A stretch of DNA of 64,000 nt from Whitmania pigra (GCA_021613335.1 JAJTWR010000067.1:456001-520000); one strand, 5' to 3'. Counted from the first letter of the stretch, positions 36,364 through 50,115 are shown. Numbers and translations are program-made. The notes: a model not told the origin generated them from the letters alone.

Positions 36364-37437
36364 ATGAAATCACACGCGTTTTTCTTCGTTGTTCTCATTG
36401 GTTACCTGGCAGCCTTTTCTCAATGTTGCAGTTAGTCATTGATGTTAATAATAAATAATAAATTAGAAATTGTGCATATTCATCATTTATTTTAAATTTT
36501 AAATTCATTATCTAATGAGCTATATTTTGAAAATATCAAAATTCAAATCAGAATTAATATTTAACAAAAATGGATCTAATAAATGAAGTAAATTGATAAT
36601 TTTTCAGTGGAAAACAAATGTAACGAGGTAAGTCTCCAGTTCTTAAAATAATAAGTCATAAATAAATAAATTCTATTTTTCCAGGCCAATTTTATGTGTT
36701 ATTACAATCAATGCGGTGAGAATTATTTGAACCAATATAAATCTTTAGAGATAATTACCTGTATAATTAATAATCTTCGTATTTTGTTGTAACATATTTT
36801 GTTTGTTTATTATAATAATTGAATCGAATTCTTGATGTTCATTTACGAATTAAGAAATTATGTAGAATAATTGTATTAATTATTTAGTTTATTAATTCAC
36901 GAACATTACTCACCATTATTATTAACATTGATTTATATTTATTTAAAATAAATTTAAAGTATTTAAAAATAAATTATTGATTAATTGATTGAGAACAGCT
37001 TTTTATGAAAAAACCATTGTGAGTGGCAAAGGAGCCTTTTACGTTGAAGATTACCCTTGCAAAACTGTAATACCATGTCTATGTTCATATTTTAGTTTAA
37101 TATTGTTTAATTACATACATTAATTAACTATGAATTGATTAATTAAATAATAAGATTAATCGATTAAAGATTTAAAATTTTTAATTTCACAGAGGTAACT
37201 TGTGATTATTTTACCTCATAAAAATGTTCTAATGCTTTGTTAAACGAATACTTTTATTTTTACAATTAATCAAGATATTATTTAAAATAGATTCAAATTT
37301 AATATACCTTCTTGTTATTATATTTTTTGTTATATTTTTTGCTACATTATTATAATTTCCTGTTATTCCCTTGCGATCACCAACAGTACAAAGACTGCTG
37401 CATACACATGCCTTGCAGGAAGGTTTTGGCCAGGTAG
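36364..37437 (+). CDS. Gene D: secreted cysteine-rich microexon peptide
   Basis: Five exons: 36364-36430 (67 nt), 36608-36627 (20), 36685-36715 (31), 36999-37066 (68), 37387-37437 (51); 237 nt, 78 residues plus stop. Phases are 1,0,1,0 and introns are 177, 57, 283 and 320 nt. The pattern is CC-x4-C-x6-C-x4-C-x20-C-x5-CC-x4-C, followed by a short basic tail (RKVLAR). The exon 1 donor (gttagt) and exon 4 donor (gtaata) are non-optimal but fit phase and paralogue sizes. A TATA-like AATATAAAA lies at about 36213, and the 14-mer shared with gene C at 36280. An extra downstream exon is possible in principle (gtaggc at the stop), but the TAG stop is taken as real. Confidence 0.85.
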
Positions 37438-39426
37438 GCAGGAATTTATGAGTTGTAATTAAGACAAAGTTGATATTTAATTAAATAAATTAAATAATTA
37501 TTTATATAAAATAATTAATGTGTATTAATTAATTTTTTTTTTTGAATTTCATTAAAAACGTTTTAAAGTGCATTTTAAAATATAACGAAAAACATTTGAG
37601 AGTTCAAGAATATAATTTGAAATGTCAAATATATACCAACTAGAACTTTTTATGTTAACAATCTTTATTTTGATAAAATGATTATTGAATGATATATTAA
37701 AAATACGATAATAATGTCAAAACCAACAATAATATATTGATTTATCAAGATGTATTAACAATAATAATGTAATGATGTAGTTTCATTTTCTTTAAACCAT
37801 CGACAGATCAAGGTTAAATTCACATTTTCTGTTTGGAATTTATTTAGTGACATCTTAATTTTGAAAGTTTATGCTTTTCTTGCATTAAGCATCTGTTTTT
37901 AATAAGAAAGATTATGAAATAATGTTATCTATTAAGTTATTAAAATTAGTCACTTAAATATTCGCATATTTTTAAATCCTTATAAATTGGCATTTGTAGT
38001 GTAAATGATAACGTATGAAATATTAAATTATAATATATCCTAACATGCATTTTTAACAAAAGTTTGAATTTTCAACAGTGATTGAAAAGGGTATATCCTG
38101 TCTCGACTGTGTTGAAGCGTTCCAATAGATTTTATGAACAACAGTTTTTAGCTCATTTTCAGTTTTCTATAAAATAATAACTCGCTTAAAATGTGAATTA
38201 AACATATATTTTTAATTTAGTTAGCAATTACATTTAATATCTCACCTGTTAATTAAATAATTACATTTAAACTTTTAACATATCTTCAAGTTAACTGACA
38301 AAGTCGAGGATAATTTTTAAGTTTTTTGAAAAAAGGATTGAAGTTTTTTAAGGTATTGTATTAAGATTATGTTAAGATTTACAGTCGTATTATTTGTAAA
38401 GTTATATATTCTTTAGACTCTTAAATCTAAATATAAAACGCGTTATCATTATAATATTAGCAGTCCAAACTAGTGAAACATTCAATATGCATTAAGAAAT
38501 GCTTCAAGTTGCAAGAAATGCTCACAAGACATCAGTACTGCTGAATTACAAAACATGCACCCCTGCTTTTAGAATGGACGCAAAAAAGTCATCTCATATT
38601 TTATGAGGATTTACCTCTCCTGAATTTTGGCTATAAGCAAAAAAAGATCGAATTCTCAAGTTGTGTGAGGGTTTGCCTCCTTTAGATAAAACTAAAAATA
38701 CGCCCCTGATTTAAACAAGCACTTTTGAGCTATGGTTTGTGCAACCATGTTTGCACGACTGAAATTGGTAAATGACCAATTACAAACACTCCTCCAATAT
38801 TAAATAAATTGTTAATAATAACAATGAATAATAGACATAGTAATAAATAAATTGATTAAAATGCAATTTAGAAAAAAACAAAAGCAAAATTTTGCAGTCT
38901 AAAAACAAAGAAAAGCAGGGGGCATGGATGTCGATACATTCATTGCAAAGCAGCATGCAATCTTCTTAATAGGGTTGCAGTAAAGCAAAAGTGATGTAAA
39001 ACCACCCCACAATTTGTCCAACGAACCCGAGATGTTGTAAATCTTTTTAAGTGAATGACATCCTTGAGATATTTTTTTGCTTGAATTTTCTGGAGGACCT
39101 CAAATGAAATGCGGGTTTTTAGATGTTCGAACTTTGCTGCCATTAGAAATTTTGACTGGCACATAAATTTTGATAATCTGGTGATGTCCCATCCCGGAGA
39201 TTCGAGAATAATTTTGAAATTCTACTCTAATTATTTAAATAACTTAAAAAAACAATTACCTGTATTTTAATTCTTCTGTTATAGTTTATTTAGTTTACTA
39301 AAAATGATTTGATTATATTTATTTGGTTGACTATCCGCATTCAAGGCCTCGCATTCAGATTTATACCTATTCAGGTCACTGAGTGCAAAACTTATGATTG
39401 AACCGTCAAGGTTTTCCCCTCACTCT
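37438..39426. other. Gene-free AT-rich stretch
   Basis: No fifth paralogue with the 20/31-nt exon pair was found here. At about 38700-38720 there is an ACGCCCCTG end-like motif resembling MITE termini, without a convincing partner. A minus-strand frame at 38940-39164 has no recognised domain. Confidence 0.4.
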
Positions 39427-39655
39427 TTGTAGGATTTCTTCTTCTTCTTCTTCTTCTTATTATTATTATTCATCCTGATGTTTTACAAAAATACATTTAC
39501 AGGGATAACGTTCCTGCAAGCCGCGATAATGTGTCGTGCTCGAAACCCGGTCTGTACTGCCACAAGCGCCCTTGGGTAGGAGAGCTAAAAGTGGTTAGGA
39601 TAAGCGCCTCTGATGCAAATTGCATAAATTAATTACAATTACAATTACAATTTAG
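39427..39655 (-). mobile_element. Possible SINE-like retroelement
   Basis: Read on the minus strand, a GC-rich island contains GGGTTTCGAGCAC, loosely like a Pol III B box, and runs into a tail of AAT and AAG units (plus-strand TTC/TTA run at 39427-39470). Body plus simple-repeat tail suits a SINE. No A box or target duplication could be fixed. Confidence 0.3.
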
Positions 39656-40076
39656 AGGCAGAAATGTTTGTTATTGTTGACATGATCACAAGTGAAACAG
39701 CAACAACAAATTGTAGTCGCCATCTATCGAATTTACCTGTCTTCGATTTTATTGCTCAGAGCAAGGTATGGCTGGTGTTTCTGTGAATATATACTTCCCA
39801 TTAGTTATTATGAAAATGAAAACGGGTATTAATAAGGACTTCATGATTACGTTATTATTTTTATTGTTGTTACTTTTATTATTACCATTATTATTATATT
39901 AATAAAAAATATCTATAATTACATTTATTATTGTTATTATTATATATCATTTCTGACGGTTACCGACAATAATAACATAAGAGGAGTTGTGTGATGTTGA
40001 ATTGTGTAATTTCTCTCTGCTTTATGGTTTGAATGGCTGATGAGGGCCATAACACGTCATGGCTGGGTGGTAAAAT

Positions 40077-40194
40077 ATTTTATGGCTGTTATTATAATGA
40101 ATTATTTTAATATTTTATGGTTGATATTGTAATGAATTATTTTAATAATTTATGGTTGAAATTACAATGAATTATTTTAATATTTTATGGTTGA
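40077..40194. repeat. 36-bp tandem repeat, just over three copies
   Basis: Units contain TTTATGGTTGA followed by AATGAATTATTTTAATAT, with a few substitutions. Confidence 0.85.
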
Positions 40195-41007
40195 ATCCAA
40201 AATTTTATTGGATGTTTCCTTCACGCTAAAAATACTACTCAAAGTTACCTTCATCTTTAAAAATTATTTATTTTAAGGAATTTTATAAGCAATTGGCTGA
40301 AAGTAATTTAAAAATTAAAAATAATACTTTGTTCAAAGACATATTCCTTTTGTATTTTTAAACTGCATATGACTAATTTTATTGGCTTTTTGAAGCTCAA
40401 CTCGCGGTACAAACTTCTGAAGTGAAAACACATAAAAATGCTAAACATTAATCTTGTATAAGTAATGTTTAACACATATATAACGATCTACCTTATATTT
40501 AATCTTTATAAATTCTAACATAAAATGTATAATGATCTGTCTTACACGTAGCCTTCATACATTCTAGTACATAATGCATTCTTATTCTTACTATCTTATA
40601 CTTACTATCTTATTACTTTAAAAAAAATTCCCGAAGAGAAAAATTAATTTTTTGAATTTTGAACTTTCGTCAAGTTCAAGTTAGGATTTTGAAAGAAAGT
40701 TTGTTACGTTTATTAGACTGAAGTTTTATTATTATTACAAATTTTAGTGCTTTTACAGCTTTTGAAAAACATTTTTCATCTTTTAATAGCAACACAAGAT
40801 CTGTTGTGAAATGTGTTTTTGAAACTTAACTATAGAAGAAGCAAATGAGCACATTTCGTTAGTTTTTTGGATTTGATTTTGTATTAAGATTAAGATGAGA
40901 TTTGGGAATTGCATTAGGAGCAATCGCTTGACCATCAAGGACAATTCAATTCATTCACGAAGTGATTATCATGTTCAATCACGACCAACATCGTTACCTC
41001 ATAGGCA

Positions 41008-41097
41008 TAGAATCGTCGTCGTCGTCGTCCTCATCATCATCATCATCATCATCATCGTCCTCATCATCATCTTCGTCATCGTCATCGTCATCATTCT
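41008..41097 (+). repeat. (GTC/ATC)n microsatellite
   Basis: About 30 units of GTC and ATC with TCC and TTC variants. Poly-Val/Ile and poly-Asp frames across it are artefacts. Confidence 0.9.
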
Positions 41098-42400
41098 TCC
41101 CTTCTTCAACTCCCAGGATTCGAGAACAAAAGTAAATGATTTGTGATGTTGTTTGAAAGTATTTCAAAACAATTCCTCGTAAACATGACTTTGTATTTTC
41201 AAATGTCACGTTTATGCAACAAAGCCATTCATAAATATAACCAAACATTGGAAGCAACTTGGAATGATTACAGTAGGCTTTATTTATCTAGTATTTAATA
41301 CTCGTTAAAAACGTTATATTATTGGTTTTAAATGTTGTTAGTAAGTTATTAGATAATATAATTTAAGTTGTGCAGAAATGGAAGCAGTTATTGAGGAAGC
41401 AATATCTTGTTTTTGCCATCATCATCATCTTCGTCATCCTAATATTTTTATTTTTTAATATTATAACAACAGATGTTATATTATTTGTTTTAAATAATGT
41501 AAGTAATTTATTAGATAATATAAAATAAGTTACGCAACAATGTAATCATTATGGTTTTATTCATAATAATTTTTATTAATGTAAATCAAAACCTTTAAAA
41601 GTTAAATAAACAAACTAGTAAACGTACATTGCTTAATGTACTACCAAATAATATTAAACACTTTAACAAAATACCACCACCAACAATAACAGCAACCTCA
41701 GGTTGTTAGATCGCGCGTTCATCGCTGTGAGTTTAAAAGTCGTCTGCTCATAAGAAGCACGTTGGCGCCTGCTCTTGTTGCTCGTACAACTACAACTGCA
41801 AACAACAACTACTGGCAAACTTCATACAAATTGCTTCAGAACGTTATTCTAGGGAATATAATTATAAATAATGTGAAGAAATAATGATTTAATCTGATAT
41901 TTGGTTTTTAGACGACGTCTTAACAAAATTCTTTGCTAATTTAGACCCAAGAGAGGTGAGAGATTTCGAAATTTATAGCGATTGCTAAAGTTGCAATTTA
42001 AGCACGGTATTTTAATTAATTAACTATAAAAATATTCAAATTCATTTTGTATGTTTCACTTAATTAAATAAGACTTCAATGAATAAATGACGTATTGAAG
42101 TGCAAATATTAATAATTTTTTAATATATATATATATATATATGTATTTTGAATAGAAAGATTATTTTTACTTAGATACATAATTGATAAATAATGTTTAA
42201 TAGTAACTGATTAGTTGATAATAGTAATTGATAATTGAATCTTAACGGTAACTGATTAATTGATATTAATAATCGATAATTAATTTTTAATAAGGAATTG
42301 CAATTGAAAGTTCTGCCCCATAAACATGCAGGCAACCTTGCTTCTCGACACGCTTGTTGCATAACAATGAACCATAATTAATATTAAGGACCTGTAATTA

Positions 42401-42644
42401 ATCTTGGTTTATTAATATTAATCACATAATTTATTTGTAAATGCGTAATTATGTTGTGAAATACTAAAATGCTTTCTCAGAGACATTCCTGTTAATCTAA
42501 TCAAATTGTAAATAATTAATAATATTGTTCATTAATATTAATTACGATTTATTTAAATTAATCGTGGTTCATTAGTGTTAATATTAATAAACCAAGATTT
42601 TAGTATTTCACAACATAATTACGCATTTACAAATAAATTATGTG
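42401..42644. repeat. Inverted and circularly permuted repeat pair
   Basis: Segment A (42401-42421) is followed by segment B (42422-42469). Downstream, the reverse complement of A (42578-42598) is followed by the reverse complement of B (42598-42644). A simple inversion would give B' then A', but here the order is A' then B'. Identity is nearly perfect over about 68 bp. Confidence 0.85.
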
Positions 42645-42917
42645 ACGGGAATCACAATAATAAAGACAAGAATGATCATTATCATCATCGTCATCGTCAT
42701 CACTATCAAGATCATCCAGAGCCAATATCATCATCAATATCACCGATAGACCATGCTGGCGATATAACAATTCTCCCAATAAACAAGTCCATCTTCAATC
42801 AATAAAGCTCAATTTATCGACTGAACGTCTTAATTCGAATTAACGACGACATAAATAATATTATTATTTCAAAATTTTAGTTATTTACTTTAGCACTTTA
42901 ATTAGCAATTCTCTTAT

Positions 42918-43051
42918 AAGGTTTATTAATTAATAATATGATGTGTTATTGTAATTATTACTATTGCTGGTATTATTTTAAATTAAGGTTTATTAATTAA
43001 TAATATGATGTGTTATTGTAATTATTACTATTGCTGGTATTATTTTAAATT
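42918..43051. repeat. Perfect 67-bp tandem duplication
   Basis: 42918-42984 and 42985-43051 are identical by eye, implying a recent event. Confidence 0.95.
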
Positions 43052-43197
43052 AATAAATTATAATGTGACTGGATGGTTTTTAATGCAATAAGAATTATTG
43101 CAACGACCAACAACATAAGAAGTTAAATCCGCTTTAAATGCGAAATGGCACGAAGGGGTTTTTAAACTTTACGATGCAACTTCAATGTTCTTGCTGT

Positions 43198-43806
<609 letters not shown>

Positions 43807-44090
43807 TGAGAATATTTTCTTAATATCAACGATGAGTTTAAAATTGTTTCCAGTCAATAACCTCCATGTGTAGGACATCTGTTCTGAGGATGATAATGAT
43901 GTACATCAATGCATCGACGACAGCTTCAGTGATGATGCATATGACGATGATGATGATGATAGTGGTGATAATGACGAAGGTGAGGATAACTGCATTGAAG
44001 AAGGGGATGATGATGATGATTATGATGTTTATGATGATAACAATGACGATGTTGTAGTAAACTTTTTTGAAATTTATTTCCTAAGAGGTA

Positions 44091-45420
44091 CAGTGCGTTG
44101 CACAAACTTGGCAGTGGTTCAAGAAACATACTATTTACACAGTTATCTAATAAATCACTGATGCTTTTTGACCCAAACATTCTTTATATCATTCACAAAG
44201 TCGTATTTAATTAATAAACAATAAAATTTAGCACTAAAATTTGAATAAAAATGGGATTTCATCGGTAAATGCCTTTGATATTGTTTTTCGAGGTTTTCGC
44301 GGCTGAGCATGGGATCTTTTCCTGTCCAGTAAATAACTTTTATTACAGGAATCACAAAAACTGATTACTATAATAAGGCTCTATATAAGTGGTTCAATTT
44401 CCAAAACTGACTTATGCATTATAAGTACTTCTAATTTACGTTCTTAGAGATGTATTCTGGAAAGAGTCTTAATGATACCAAAAAAAGGACAATTAAAGGC
44501 TTTTAAAAACCTGAATTTGTCTATTTCAGCAATTTCTAAGAGGGTTAATCAATTTAGAATTATTATAAACTTTAGAATTGTTCTCCGTGAAGCTTCCAGG
44601 GGGTTTAGCAGATGAAAAAAAATTAAATTTGGATGGCCCAGATGGCTATAAATATTATTGGTATGATGTCAGAAGGCCACAAAAAAGCATCTTTTTAAAG
44701 GAATTTCGGAGGTGGCTCAGTGATGGTCTGGGCTGTCATTTCCCTTCATCAGTTCCTCTCATGTGAACTCGTCTTCGTGGAGGGAAAACAGGATTCGCAA
44801 AATTACATTGAAACACTGGATCAGTATTTCTTTCCGTTGTGTGATAAATTTGGAAATGATGATTTTTCAGCATTGCAATGCCCCGCTGCACACATCAGGA
44901 CTGAAAAAAGCTTTTATCAAGGAGAGAATTCTGATAGTTCTGAAGTGGCGAGCGAGCTCCCCATACTTGAACCCCATTGAAAACGTGTGGGGACTTCGTA
45001 CTAGAAGAGTATATTATAATGGGAAGCAATATTTCAGTGTTCAGGAACTTACAGATGCTTTGAATAAGGCCTGAAAAAAACTGGATGCAAAGAGCTTGAA
45101 ATCTTTCTTGTATTCTTTGAATTCAAAATAGAGTTCAGGCGTTAAGAAAGGAGATATTATACATTATTGACTTTCATATAAATAATATTTTAAAGGTTTG
45201 ATTTTAATAAATATAATAATTTATGCTCCCTTGTTCCTTTAGTAAATTTTGGGTATTTCCAGTTTTTTCCGAAAATTGCACGAAATGTTTGCCTGAGTTC
45301 AATAAATTTCATAAGCATGGAAATATTTCAGTACGTTGTGTGAAAATTGGCATATGAAAATTCAGTACATAAAAGTTATCGTGAAAAAACGTAACTGGGC
45401 CAAGTTTTTGCAACACACTG
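44091..45420 (+). mobile_element. Tc1-like (Tc1/mariner) DNA transposon, inactive
   Basis: The left end CAGTGCGTTGCACAAACTTGG and the inverted right end CAGTGTGTTGCAAAAACTTGG are terminal inverted repeats. Length is 1330 bp, typical for Tc1. TA precedes the left end (44089-44090); the right flank is AA, a likely decayed TA. The transposase inside is broken. Confidence 0.9.
44575..45075 (+). pseudogene. Tc1-like transposase pseudogene
   Basis: In three frames one can follow DEKKLNLDGPDG, ELVFVEGKQ, YFFPL, FGNDDF, NAPLHTSG, KAFIKE, LKWRASSPYLNPIENVWG and NGKQYFSVQEL, in the order of a Tc1 DDE transposase. The N-terminal helix-turn-helix is largely degraded (upstream of 44575). The catalytic Asp of the DNAPxH motif is replaced (CNAPLH), and at least two frameshifts occur, so it is non-functional. 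Confidence 0.85.
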
Positions 45421-45942
45421 AACATTTTCAATCGTAATAACGACAACGACGACGATGATAGTGAATATTCTCGTTTTAATTTGATCGTTTCCCTTAATTC
45501 GTTAATTCTAACAATTTTGAAACAAAACATTAAGAAATATAGAATATAAAATTTTCACGAATAACATATTTATTAATATATATTCAATCATAATCACAAA
45601 AATTATGATTACTAAATGTTTGGTACACAAGTGTGATAATCCGTTTGAACATGGCTTTTACACTCGTTATCCTCATCGCTGTCACCGTCGTCACTGTCAT
45701 CGTCGTCGAAGGTCATTATCGCAAACATTGTCAGCGCCAACTGTTATTTTGTCGATTAACATCTTAAATCAGATGTTTTCATAAACACTTCTTTTGATTA
45801 CCTTAAAAGCTGCTCGAACCTTTTCTCAACTAAAGCAACTTTTTCATTTAATTTGTTAATTCTAACAATTTTGAATAAATTTAATTTTGAGTTAAAATTG
45901 AGTTTGTGTCTTACTTTAAATTATTGATGTCGTGTTGATATA

Positions 45943-47472
45943 TAGTGGAACCCACTTATCTCGATTACGGTTAACTCGCAAACACTATTAAGTCGAGGAT
46001 TTTGAAATGGAACGCCAAAAAATCCACTTTGTCTTAGCATTTTTCATCGTTTATGTCGATAATTTTACGTCACCGAACCCTAAGATCTCGAGCACTAAAG
46101 AGGTCCGAATTATGAACTTTACATCGGTTATCTCGACCCTTTTGACTGATCGCCCACTTTAGAGCGAAACCGCCTAATTCCCACTTTTTCGTAGCATTTT
46201 CTCAGCGATAATTTCGATCTTTTTTTATGTCGTTGAACACAATTCACTCTTGCTGATTTTGTCTAAGGGGTAAAACGCTGTAGCAATTGCTTATTTTTTT
46301 CGTCCTAAAAATGTCTGGAGCTGTTAAGAGAGGACTGGTCAATCAATCAATAGAGAAAAACTATGAAATTATACGGCAGCCAGAACATGGGACAAAACCA
46401 GCAGACCTTAGCCGTCAGCAATGCATTTTAGTAAACACCATTTTAGGATGGGAAAAGTCGTGATAAGGCAAATATATGAGATGTCTTTGGTGCAGCAAGA
46501 AAAAAGTCCAAAATTTATAATGGCTGAGCACAAAGATGTCGACGATGCAGTCCTCCAATGGTTCACAAATTCGCGAGCAACAAACCTTTGCGCCAATGGG
46601 GGATTTTGTAAGCGATCTCTGTGTTTGCAATGTAGGAACAAATAATTGTAAAAGTTTGAATCGAAAATCGACTTGGCTCTTATCGCATATTGGTAAATCT
46701 CTGCTGTTAGTTGGTTCACACATGCCTTTTGTTGTTAGCAAACATATATTGTATAAATTACCGATATCAATAACAAATTTCAATTGCCGTTAAAAACGTT
46801 GTCCAGAAAAGTCGAAACAACTTAATGTATCTTTGGGTGCAAATACCATTGCCCGCCGTGTTGCAGACATGGGTGAAAATATTGTGATTCAAATAGCAAA
46901 AAATGCAATCACGTTTAAAATCATTTTTCAATTGCAATGGTTCCGCCGCTCAACTGCTTGTGTTCGTCAGAGGTTTGGATGAAGACATGAACATAACACA
47001 AGAGCTGGCTTCCCTACATGGCATGTATGGACTGTTACCGGAGAGGGTATAATCAATGAATTGAAAAAAAAACCTTTTTCGTAAGAGAAAAACATTCCAC
47101 AGCCAATGTTCCTGCACAGTATTATTCACCAATTTGAGAACTTGTTCGATGATAATCTCATGTCACTGTCGATGTTACATGTCGATGTCGATATCAAGTT
47201 TAAAGCCAGAAATGTCTTCTAATTTGCCTTCCAAGAAACAATTTCACCATTCCCATTAATGTAGGTGTTCATGTGTAGTGTTTCAATGTGTTATTAAATA
47301 ATAACTGAATACAATAATATTAAATAAATAATTATAAACAACATCTATATTTTGATTCATTTTTATTTGGACCTCGGGTGTCTAATCGGTCCCAAACTTG
47401 TTTTCGGCAGTTAATGAGGCCCTCGGGCTGAAAAAATTTGAGACAGGCCGGCGACATAACCGGGTTCGATTG
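45943..47472 (+). mobile_element. pogo/Tigger-like DNA transposon, decayed copy 1
   Basis: The left end TAGTGGAACCCACTTATCTCGA and the inverted right end (CAATCGAACCCGGTTATGTCGCC) are Tigger-type termini, with TA on both flanks (45941-45942, 47473-47474). Inside, starting at about 46311, a frame begins MSGAVKRG followed by SIEKNYEIIRQPE, like the N-terminal pogo DNA-binding domain, and is then broken by stops. VLQWFTNSRATN further on matches the second helix-turn-helix. No intact catalytic domain is seen. Confidence 0.8.
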
Positions 47473-48138
47473 TATTAAATTATTCTCTGAAAAATATTTT
47501 TAAAACATGAATTTCGAAAATTTATTGCCGAAAATGCTCAGTAGGAATGCTTAAACACAATTCATCTTATAGTTCTGTCACTGGAACAAGAAATATTACC
47601 TTGCTATTGTTATTATTAAAATATTAAAAACCTAAGATATATGTAATTTGGAATGAGTAATTTAATTTGATCAAATAAAAAATTAAATAAAATTATAAAT
47701 GTGATAATCGAATAATTTTTATTAAATTTACAAAACTAGCCAAAAGGCACTTGACTCAAATTATCTGCAGACAAGCAACTCTCAACATCCTTTCGTAAAA
47801 ACAAAGACAAATCACAAAGACAAGCCACACACAGGCATCACTTAGTGAAACAAAAAATTTGAATCGTTTATTTAGAAAATTGATTGACTGCAATTTGCGA
47901 ACTTCCATTATGAACGCTATTTCTTGGTTGATGGATTGATTGATCAATTGCATAATTTAACTAAATATTTTTTAAATGTGGCGATATTATAGGCAATCAT
48001 AGTTTAATTAAATAGGGCGATATTGTAGACAAACAATATCCTGGCTTAAGTGTCCTCTTGCTGATTTAAATGAAACATTCTGACGCTTTGATGGTCAAGT
48101 ATCAAAGGCTGTCAAAGGCATCGTCAATATGAAGTTCT

Positions 48139-48495
<357 letters not shown>

Positions 48496-49236
48496 TTGCG
48501 GGTGAACCTGTACTTTGGGAGATATATGATATTTCACTAGACATTCAGTTTCGAAGTTTTTTAAAGCTTCTGTTCAGTTTTCTAAAGTTGGAATATTCAT
48601 AAAAAGACCTAATAATGATGTTTAAATAGGAGTAAAAGTGGAAAAGGAATATAAAATAAATGCATCAAAATAAAAGATTATTCCATTTTGTATGACGATT
48701 ATTCTGCAATAGACTGTAAAGTTCTGAAAATGATATTCACAGACAAAATTGGAAAGCAGATCTGTTTCATAAATAAATGAGTCTGTAAATATCAGCAAAT
48801 TAATCGCGATAAAGTTTAAAAACATTTATAAAAATTAATAACTGTTTTCGTCACATATTTGATTTATCCGAAGTAACTTGCAAGCATTATATCTCATAGT
48901 ATTTGTTTTTAAAATGTAAAAATTGCTTTCGGTAAAACGTAGAGAATTTTTAATCTTTTGTGAAAAAGTAGTATTGTTCACAATATGGCTTGAGTCTACC
49001 AGCGTCAATAGGCGCTATATATAGTATAATATATATCAGTAAATAGTTGGGCACAATTCTGACTCTTAAGGCATGACACATCTTTGAAAGATAAACAATG
49101 TTTCAGTTGTTGCATTTGTTTTTCTATTTAGTCGATTTTTTAGCGCTCTTTAAGTATCCTAACAGGACGTGAGGGCACTTTTTTAATCGATCCACCATTT
49201 ATATGGCTACCCTACTAATTTACTAATAAATCCTAT
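48496..49236. other. Intergenic stretch
   Basis: No gene. It contains one copy of the recurrent motif GGCGCTATATA at about 49010. Confidence 0.45.
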
Positions 49237-49470
49237 TAATAATTCAAAATTAATTATTAATAATTCAAAATTAATTATTAATAATTCAAAATTAATTATT
49301 AATAATTCAAAATTAATTATTAATAATTCAAAATTAATTATTAATAATTCAAAATTAATTATTAATAATTCAAAATTAATTATTAATAATTCAAAATTAA
49401 TTATTAATAATTCAAAATTAATTATTAATAATTCAAAATTAATTATTAATAATTCAAAATTAATTATTAA
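49237..49470. repeat. 20-bp tandem repeat, about 12 copies
   Basis: The unit taattcaaaattaattatta is almost perfectly conserved across the array, implying recent expansion. Confidence 0.95.
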
Positions 49471-49922
49471 TAGTTTATGATTTATTAATAATAATTTAAA
49501 TTAATTAATAATAATTTACAATTAATAGGAAAAGACAAAATGATTACATGCGAATTTGCCTGATAAATGATGGTCACATATTTCGCATATTTTCCCAAAA
49601 AGGGAGGTTCAGCAATAAATAAGTCAATGATGATGATGATGATAATAACAATAATAGTGATAGTGATAATAAAATAATAATGATATTAATAATAATAACA
49701 ATAATTGTTTAAAGAGAGTTTAATAAAAAAAATAAAAGTAACAATAATAGTAATACGGTAATCATATTGCAAATGTAATATTAAATTTGTAATTTATATA
49801 ATGGTATAAATGTAGAAGTAATTAACATTTTCTTATTATGCGAAAATTGTCGACAAAGTAAAGCTTTAATTAATTTTAACATCGATTCGCATGGTGCACG
49901 CTATTGTTGTGTTAGCTTTGAT

Positions 49923-50115
49923 GTTATTGTTGATGTTGTTGTTGCTGTTGATGTTATTGTTGATGTTGTTGTTGCTGTTGATGTTATTGTTGATGTTGTT
50001 GTTGCTGTTGATGTTATTGTTGATGTTGTTGTTGCTGTTGATGTTATTGTTGATGTTGTTGTTGCTGTTGATGTTATTGTTGATGCTGTTGTTGCTGTTG
50101 ATGTTATTGTTGATG
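49923..50115 (+). repeat. 30-bp minisatellite, about 6.5 copies
   Basis: The unit is gttatt gttgat gttgtt gttgct gttgat, itself built from GTT-type triplets. Copies are identical except for one GCT variant near 50083. Leu/Met and Ser/Thr frames through it are artefacts of the triplet periodicity. Confidence 0.95.

Noticed and set aside
38080..38131. A possible sixth exon for gene D after an acceptor-like ttttcaacag
   Set aside because: Joining it in phase from a gtaggc donor at the gene D stop gives an immediate stop, and no paralogue has such an exon.
46408..46783. Minus-strand ORFs of 103 and 122 codons
   Set aside because: They are antisense to the Tigger-like transposase remnant on the plus strand.
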